Below, in pieces: positions 58,868 to 64,000 of a stretch of 64,000 nt of DNA. Where the stretch lies: NCBI RefSeq assembly GCF_029392815.1, contig NZ_CP113942.1, positions 1,550,001 to 1,614,000 of the forward strand, read 5' to 3'. The translations under genes and the position numbers were made by a program. Source of the DNA: Bifidobacterium sp. ESL0682 (GTDB lineage Bacteria > Actinomycetota > Actinomycetes > Actinomycetales > Bifidobacteriaceae). How positions within the stretch are numbered: position 1 is the stretch's first letter; each line of letters starts with the position of its first letter. The notes below the pieces were generated by a model. That model worked only from the letters and a program-made list of their open reading frames with translations, did no database searches and had not been told where the DNA came from.

Positions 58868-59857
58868 TCATTGCACGGCAATGGTGGCCAATAACGCGGC
58901 ATGATCCGACCCAGGAATCGGCAAAGTACCGACCTGCCCGGCGACAATGCCCTGATCAAGCACGATATGATCAATACCCGCGAATTTAGGAACATAGGGC
59001 ATATTCGCCGGCCAACTGAAAACAAAGCCTCGGCCGGAGCTTTGAGCCGCGTCGTGGAAGCGTGTGCCCAATATATTCCTGAATGGCGTGTGATCGGTGG
59101 TTGCGTTGAAATCGCCCATCAGGACGTATTTGGCTTGTGTATGCGAGCGCATCGTAGCCACGTCGTCGAGCGATTTGCGCCAATCGGACCAATAACCGGG
59201 CTTGGGTGAAGTGGTATGCACCGAAACGAACCGAATCGGCATCTTGCCGTCACCAAACGATACCGTGCCGCCGGGCATAAATGAGGCGCTCGAATCGACG
59301 TCGTCATCGTCAGGGGAATCCAACGGAGTGGCGGAAAACAGCGCGTTGCCGTATTTTCGATCCGATGAAGCGACTTGGGAATACGGCAGATAGTCGTCGA
59401 TTCCTTCCGCTTTCAGCGCATGAATGAAGGAAGTGGTGGTCTCCTGCATCGCCAGCACTTCCACCCGCTGATCTCGTACGGCTTCAACGATAGCTTTCGC
59501 CGAAGCATGGCCCTTGTAGACGTTCGCAGTCATCACACGGGCGTAGGAATCGCTGGTATTCACATGGTTGCCGCCCACAGCAGCAACAGCAGCATCGTCA
59601 AGCTGATGCTGGGGAACAAAATACGGATATTGCCACCACACCTGCAAGCCCAGGCAAGCCAACGCCAAAAGTGCGGCAATCCATTTTCGCGAGGCCAAGG
59701 CCAAAACCAATGCCACCAAGCCGAGCAAGGCGAACCATGGTGCGAATGCTGCCACCACTGGTACATAAGGCAGCGATTGCAACTCTTCAGGCAAAGTGCG
59801 AGAAAGAGTGCCAAGCAGCGCAATCAGCAGAAATATCCAAGCCAGCAAACCGCACAC
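58868..59857 (-). CDS. Endonuclease/exonuclease/phosphatase (EEP) family protein, membrane-anchored
   Basis: About 330 residues. Three N-terminal hydrophobic helices (LLAWIFLLIALLG, VPVVAAFAPWFALLGLVAL, WIAALLALACLGLQVWW) precede an outside EEP domain: MTANVYKG, EVLAMQETTTS (metal-binding Glu), FVSVHTTSP, YVLMGDFNATTDH and the C-terminal GSDHAALLATI (catalytic Asp-His). Relatives hydrolyse phosphodiesters or phosphates outside the cell; the substrate is unknown. The annotated GTG start has no ribosome site. One more base in the T-run 59887-59892 would extend the frame to the GTG at 59898 with a Lys-rich N-terminus before the first helix. Confidence 0.85.
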   Translation of the reverse strand: MCGLLAWIFLLIALLGTLSRTLPEELQSLPYVPVVAAFAPWFALLGLVALVLALASRKWIAALLALACLGLQVWWQYPYFVPQHQLDDAAVAAVGGNHVNTSDSYARVMTANVYKGHASAKAIVEAVRDQRVEVLAMQETTTSFIHALKAEGIDDYLPYSQVASSDRKYGNALFSATPLDSPDDDDVDSSASFMPGGTVSFGDGKMPIRFVSVHTTSPKPGYWSDWRKSLDDVATMRSHTQAKYVLMGDFNATTDHTPFRNILGTRFHDAAQSSGRGFVFSWPANMPYVPKFAGIDHIVLDQGIVAGQVGTLPIPGSDHAALLATIAVQ

Positions 59858-59933
59858 GAAACGTATGAAACCGTGAAAGATATGCGTTTTTTGCCCACTG
59901 TGTTCCCATTCCCCGCAACAGCTGCCATAAAAG

Positions 59934-60006
59934 TGCCCGGAATCAGATTCGAACTGACGACACCCGCTTTAGGAGAGCGGTGCTCTATCCCCTGAGCTAC
60001 CCGGGC
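59934..60006 (-). tRNA. tRNA-Arg (anticodon CCT)
   Basis: On the minus strand a 73-base cloverleaf: acceptor GCCCGGG pairs with TCCGGGC (last pair G-U), D-arm GCTC/GAGC, anticodon stem CCGCT/AGCGG with loop CTCCTAA and anticodon CCT, T-arm GTCAG-TTCGAAT-CTGAT. The discriminator is A and CCA is not encoded. It decodes AGG arginine codons. The next minus-strand gene begins just after it. Confidence 0.95.
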
Positions 60007-60112
60007 AACATATCGTATTGTACACGGGAACCTGTCCCGCCCGCCACACCTAGAGAACCGGCTGTCGATTATTCCCCAAAACTCGTTCCTCACAACAGAT
60101 CACAGAACACAA

Positions 60113-60150
60113 AATGCTTCCGCCATCATCGAAACGATAGCGGAAGCATT
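60113..60150 (-). terminator. Terminator after the carboxylesterase gene
   Basis: An 11-bp stem AATGCTTCCGC with a 16-base loop, followed on the minus strand by TTTTGTG. It lies about 50 bases beyond the esterase stop. Confidence 0.75.
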
Positions 60151-60201
60151 CAAAACTCCATCATCCATTGACCGGCTCATTGCAGTCAACCAACAGAACA
60201 A

Positions 60202-61224
60202 TCAGAGCAGGTTATAGGAGAAATCGCGAATCTGCCGCAGTGTCTCCTGACTTTCCTCCAACCAACTCATGCAGACCGGATAAACGTGACCAAGTGTCTG
60301 GCCTTTGCACGTATGCCGATCATGCAGTTCAAAGTCACGGCCTGCATCGCAAAGCGCCGCGCCGAGCCTCATGGCATCACCTTGCAGAAAATCGTCGTTG
60401 CTGGTGTTCAGGAACAGCGGCGGCAAGTCGACATGAGCGGCCATGTAGTCCAGATCAGCCCACTGCGCTCCCCTCTCCTTCAACGTCTTGAAGAAAACTG
60501 GAGCGATGACCTTCATCGACCCGGTCGGCGAGCTTTCATCGATGTCGCCAACTCCATCGACCGCGTCGAGATAAGGCTTCAGGTCGAACAGTCCGGAAAT
60601 CAGAGCGGAACCTTTAATATTCAACCCCGAACGGTTGAGGCCCAAAGCATCCGCCATCTCCTGACTGCGTTCGACAGCCGTGGCATACAGCGCCAAAGTG
60701 CCGCCGGCCGAATCTCCGGTAAGGAAAATCGAGAGCGGGTCGACCGGATAATCGCCGATATGGTTGCGAATCCATGCGAACGCGGCTTCCACGTCGGCAA
60801 GCTGGTCCAGAAAATCGCCTTCCGGCATCACCCGGTAGTTGACCGAAAATACCACGAAGCCCTGTTGAGCCAAATGCGTGTTGAAGTTGCGGTTGAGCTC
60901 CTTGTGACCATACATGAAGCCGCCACCATGGATGTCGATATACACCGGAGCGGTTTTGCCGCCGCGCACTACCACATCGTGTGGCAGATACACGTCGAGC
61001 TTGTGCGCACGCAAACCATCATCGACATAAGGAATGTCGGCGATAACGTCGATATCCTCAGGAACCTTCCAATAGTCGGTTCGGGAACGGTCGCCGCGAG
61101 CGAACATCAGGCGCGAGGCCAAAACGGTCTGCGCAATGTGCTCATCACAGCCTTCCAGGTCGCCGTCAAGCTCGGTCCATGTCGAAAAGAGCTCGCGCTC
61201 ATCATCTTCGATTTTCACCCCCAT
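60202..61224 (-). CDS. Alpha/beta-hydrolase carboxylesterase (HSL-like)
   Basis: A 340-residue esterase. Seen: oxyanion-hole motif HGGGFMYGHKE near residue 100, nucleophile motif GDSAGGTLALYA near 175, and late Asp and His candidates (SNDDFLQGDA and GHVYPVCMSW). No signal peptide; cytoplasmic. It follows the sugar porter gene by five bases, so they share an operon, opposite an AraC-type regulator gene. This suggests cleavage of acyl groups from an imported glycoside or sugar ester; this is context-based. A GTG at 61233 is an alternative start. Confidence 0.87.
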   Translation of the reverse strand: MGVKIEDDERELFSTWTELDGDLEGCDEHIAQTVLASRLMFARGDRSRTDYWKVPEDIDVIADIPYVDDGLRAHKLDVYLPHDVVVRGGKTAPVYIDIHGGGFMYGHKELNRNFNTHLAQQGFVVFSVNYRVMPEGDFLDQLADVEAAFAWIRNHIGDYPVDPLSIFLTGDSAGGTLALYATAVERSQEMADALGLNRSGLNIKGSALISGLFDLKPYLDAVDGVGDIDESSPTGSMKVIAPVFFKTLKERGAQWADLDYMAAHVDLPPLFLNTSNDDFLQGDAMRLGAALCDAGRDFELHDRHTCKGQTLGHVYPVCMSWLEESQETLRQIRDFSYNLL

Positions 61225-61229
61225 GGCGT

Positions 61230-62681
61230 TCACTCGGCTTTCATGTCCTCAAGTTCGACACCATTAGTCTCAGGCAGAGCCTTGACCACAAAGATCCAGC
61301 TCAAAGCCGCGAAGACCGCATACAGCAGATAGACGTTACCCACGCCCATGCCATCGCGCATCGACGGGAAACTGGTGCTGACAACAAAATTGCCAATCCA
61401 ATTGAACGCCGTGGCCACTGCCACGCCCATGGCGCGGATGTTGTTCGGGAAGATCTCGCTGATAACCACCCACATCGCCGGGCCCCAGGTGCCGCAGAAG
61501 ATGAGATAGAAGAGATAGACCGCCACAAGCGTCAGCGGAGCCCAGACGCCGCTCAATGAAACACCGTTCGGGGTCACCGTGGCATGGTAGAAGCCGAAGG
61601 TCGCGATGACCAGGAAAATGGTCATGCCGGCAGAACCGAAGGAAAGCATCTTACGGCGGCCGACTCGGTCGACCAGCACCATGGCGAGGATTGTCGGAAT
61701 GAAGGCGACGATGCTGCGAATCACGGAGATGTTGAGCGCCTGCTGCTCGCTGAAACCGACCGAGCGCCAGAGGCTGGAATCATAATAAAGAATAATGTTT
61801 ACACCGTTGAACTGCTGGAACAGTGCGATCGCGATGGCAATCCACACCACTTTCTTCAGGCCGAAGGTATGACCACGAAGATCAGAAAGACGAGGCGTGG
61901 TGTCGTTGCCGAGCGAAGCACGGATCTGGGCGACCTTGGCCTTCGGATTGGTGGAACCGTTGAGACGGCGCAGCAGAGTCATTGCTTCCTCGTCGCGCCC
62001 CTTCATCACCAAGTAGCGCGGGGATTCAGGAAGCCTGAAGCAGGCAATCAGCATCAGAACCGCGGGAACGACCATCATCAGCAGCATCCAGCGCCACGTG
62101 GAGATACCCAGCCAGAACGGACTATCGGCACTGCCGGAACCTTTGGCCAGCAGATTGTTGACGATGGTGGAAAGGAACATGCCGATGGCGACGCCGAATT
62201 GCTGGAAGCTGGTGAGGAAGCCACGCATCTTGGTAGGCGCGACCTCGGAAATGTAAGCAGGACCGACCACGGAAGCAAATCCGACACCAAGACCGCCGAC
62301 AATGCGGAAGATCACGAAGACCCAAACCCCGGGCGCGAATCCCGAACCGATGGCGCTCACTAGGAAGAGGACGGCGGCGACCAGCATGATCTTGACCCTG
62401 CCATAGCGGTCGGCCAGCTTGCCGGCGAACCAAGCGCCGATGACACAGCCGAGCAACGCGCCCGAGACCGAGATACCGCTCATCAGGCTGTTGAGGTTGA
62501 AACCGGAAACCTTGCCGGCGATGGCATCTACGGCGCCGTTAATCACTGATGTATCGTAGCCGAACAGCAGGCCGCCCATGGCACCTGCCAGACATACCAG
62601 AATAATTCTTCTGCGAATCTTAGGATCGAGGACTTCGACAGCCTCATCGGAAGAAGGCGCGTTACCAGTGTTTTGTGACAT
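61230..62681 (-). CDS. Sugar porter family MFS transporter
   Basis: A 483-residue, 12-helix protein of the sugar porter family. Seen: GGLLFGYDTSVINGA in helix 1, GKLADRYGRVKIM in loop 2-3, PESPRYLVMKGR after helix 6, QQFNGVNIILYYDSSLW in helix 7, VDRVGRRKML in loop 8-9 and LPETNGVELEDM at the C-terminus. These are the family's classic marks. Likely sugar-H+ symport; specificity unknown. AAGGAGTAACA precedes the ATG at 62681. Cotranscribed with the esterase. Confidence 0.93.
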   Translation of the reverse strand: MSQNTGNAPSSDEAVEVLDPKIRRRIILVCLAGAMGGLLFGYDTSVINGAVDAIAGKVSGFNLNSLMSGISVSGALLGCVIGAWFAGKLADRYGRVKIMLVAAVLFLVSAIGSGFAPGVWVFVIFRIVGGLGVGFASVVGPAYISEVAPTKMRGFLTSFQQFGVAIGMFLSTIVNNLLAKGSGSADSPFWLGISTWRWMLLMMVVPAVLMLIACFRLPESPRYLVMKGRDEEAMTLLRRLNGSTNPKAKVAQIRASLGNDTTPRLSDLRGHTFGLKKVVWIAIAIALFQQFNGVNIILYYDSSLWRSVGFSEQQALNISVIRSIVAFIPTILAMVLVDRVGRRKMLSFGSAGMTIFLVIATFGFYHATVTPNGVSLSGVWAPLTLVAVYLFYLIFCGTWGPAMWVVISEIFPNNIRAMGVAVATAFNWIGNFVVSTSFPSMRDGMGVGNVYLLYAVFAALSWIFVVKALPETNGVELEDMKAE

Positions 62682-62852
62682 TGTTACTCCTTCGTTTTCT
62701 TTGACAACGATGTGCAACTCTGAATGTATCAAGCTCAAAAATCGGAATACAGGTATTCTGTGATATTAAAAATCGATTTTGTGATTATTTTTTCGTACAA
62801 TGTGGCATATTTCCACCGCCGGATGCGTTATGCTCAACTGAAGGAGGGAGAC

Positions 62853-63734
62853 ATGGCTCTTTCATCACCCAATTCAACGTACAACACCGTCATCACTCCC
62901 GACTACCTCGAGGAAGACGTGTATCCGGAGGAATACCCCGCCTTGGTGATCATCCATGACGGCAACCATGAACATGTGCATCCTCATTGGCATCGCGGGT
63001 TGGAAATCGTCCATTCCGCCAGCGGCAATGCCAGGTTCACCGTAAACGGCAAGGTCCACGACCTCAAATCCGGCGGCACCCTGATCATCAGCCCCTACGA
63101 CCTGCACCATGCCCTCATCGATTCGCCATATCGCGGAATCTCGGTAACCTTCAACGGCGACAGCATCGCCAAACTCTATCCTTTCGCCGACCGTTATCGG
63201 TTTTCCTGGTCGGCATCAGGCGCGAGCGCTGACGACCGCGCCTCTTTGACGGCCTTGCTGACTCGCGTCATGGAACTGTCCGGTCGCCACGAACGGGATC
63301 GCAGTTTTCTCATCAACGCGGCTCTCTACGAGATGCTCAGCCTGCTTTACACTCGGTTCACTTGCGGCATCCGACGTCCCGAAGAAATTCGCCGCGGCCG
63401 CAACATCATCATGGAAATCATCGGATATCTCAACAAGCACTACACCGAACCGCTTACCGAGACGTTTGTCGCCCAGCAGTTCGGCTACAGCCGTGAGCAT
63501 TTCAGCCGTCTCTTCAAGCGTGCCACTGGCAACAGCTTCAAGGAATACCTGACCGAACTGCGTTGCGAAGACGCCCACGCCAAGCTGCTCAATTCGAAAA
63601 GCAGCGTCGCCGACATCAGCCAGCGCGCGGGATTCCCCAGCTCCGCCAGCTTCAATACCGCTTTCCGCCAACGTTACGGCACTTCCCCACGCGAATATCG
63701 CGCCAAGCACCATTCGGCGGCACGGCAGGCATAA
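62853..63734 (+). CDS. AraC-family transcriptional regulator
   Basis: A 293-residue regulator. The N-terminal half is cupin-like, with HEHVHPHWHRGLEIVHSASG around residue 40 likely forming the sugar-sensing pocket. The C-terminal half has the two helix-turn-helix motifs of AraC/XylS: FVAQQFGYSREHFSRLFKRA and VADISQRAGFPSSASFNTAF, ending FRQRYGTSPREYR. GGAGGGAGAC precedes the ATG at 62853 perfectly; the longer open frame before it is not needed. It is divergent from the sugar porter-esterase operon and probably controls it. Confidence 0.93.
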   Translation: MALSSPNSTYNTVITPDYLEEDVYPEEYPALVIIHDGNHEHVHPHWHRGLEIVHSASGNARFTVNGKVHDLKSGGTLIISPYDLHHALIDSPYRGISVTFNGDSIAKLYPFADRYRFSWSASGASADDRASLTALLTRVMELSGRHERDRSFLINAALYEMLSLLYTRFTCGIRRPEEIRRGRNIIMEIIGYLNKHYTEPLTETFVAQQFGYSREHFSRLFKRATGNSFKEYLTELRCEDAHAKLLNSKSSVADISQRAGFPSSASFNTAFRQRYGTSPREYRAKHHSAARQA

Positions 63735-63919
63735 GCGAATAATCGATATAACGATCCGCAACAGAATCCGTCACAATGGGCCTGGTCCACATTCGCTCCG
63801 CTCTATCCATCTCGGATATACTAGCCAATGAACGGTTGCTACCCAGCAGTTTCTCGAGTGGCAGCTAGAACGAGTGAACACGCATTGAGATGCATCAGCT
63901 TCTGGAAGGAAGGCCGACA

Positions 63920-64000
63920 ATGACTGTCGCACACTGCGAAACCGTAAGCGCAACCTCGCTGGGGTTGCCTGATTCCTGCGCAATCCCCGAAGCAAAGGGC
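63920..64000 (+). CDS. Start of an unidentified gene, truncated by the window
   Basis: An ATG with GGAAGG six bases upstream opens a frame of 27 codons (MTVAHCETVSATSLGLPDSC...) running off the window end. GC3-rich codon use fits coding sequence. Too short to assign a function. The region 63735-63919 before it holds no gene I can support. Confidence 0.6.
   Translation, partial: MTVAHCETVSATSLGLPDSCAIPEAKG

Noticed and set aside
1..64000. CRISPR array, prophage or insertion sequence
   Set aside because: No regularly spaced direct repeats, no transposase or integrase motifs, and no phage structural genes were seen.

Overview
The window looks like a stretch of chromosome from a Bifidobacterium or a close relative. 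The grounds are the high-GC, GC3-rich coding, the anaerobic gene set (NrdD/NrdG but no aerobic enzyme here, a BadF/HgdC-type activase-dehydratase, H2O-forming NADH oxidase, PntAB), a fused ECF transporter, MacB/FtsX-type exporters and an LPxTG BspA-like surface protein. The genus call rests on recognising these families, not on a search. No rRNA, CRISPR array, insertion sequence or prophage was seen; one tRNA (Arg, anticodon CCT) is present.

Layout. 1-2.5 kb: 3' part of murI, a HicAB toxin-antitoxin pair with a 40-bp operator-like palindrome, and a patatin-like lipase. 2.7-6.6 kb: SPFH/band-7 protein, two fluoride channel subunits, NADH oxidase. 6.8-15 kb: MacB-like ABC protein, NAD(P)-binding oxidoreductase, and an ABC exporter whose FtsX permease carries a long coiled coil. 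15.3-20.4 kb: a BspA-like LRR surface protein ending in LPLTGG, followed by four tandem GC-rich hairpins. 20.8-23.6 kb: DinJ/YafQ toxin-antitoxin pair and a TetM/EF-G-like GTPase. 24-27.8 kb: copper module (P-type ATPase with C-terminal YHS domain, cupredoxin, CsoR) with the CsoR-type operator inside the promoter spacer. 28-34.7 kb: a six-gene operon for predicted ribonucleoside uptake and breakdown (ECF S-T fusion, two ECF ATPases, ribokinase, nucleoside hydrolase, MFS protein). 35-39 kb: heterodimeric ABC exporter. 39.4-44.1 kb: MFS transporter with TetR regulator, glutamate-cysteine ligase-like protein, OYE-type flavin oxidoreductase. 44.2-53 kb: a 1690-residue activase-dehydratase, NrdG, NrdD. 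53.2-58.6 kb: XseA, XseB, PntA, PntB, a small unknown protein. 58.8-64 kb: EEP-family membrane-anchored hydrolase, tRNA-Arg, carboxylesterase, sugar porter, divergent AraC regulator, start of an unknown gene.

A feature of the sequence itself colours the whole annotation. At least eight genes (murI, nox, the 11-14 kb permease, the BspA-like gene, dinJ, csoR, xseA, the small gene at 58.5 kb) are each broken by one apparent missing base, nearly always in a run of four to five identical bases. Adding one base to the run restores a full-length, family-typical protein every time. Because murI is normally essential and all shifts have the same sign, I read these as homopolymer undercalls in the assembly and annotate the genes as intact loci with a note.

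Functionally the window combines redox balance (Nox, PntAB, OYE), anaerobic nucleotide supply (NrdDG, nucleoside salvage), metal and halide defence (CopA/CsoR, FluC), export (three ABC systems) and host-surface interaction (BspA-like protein).
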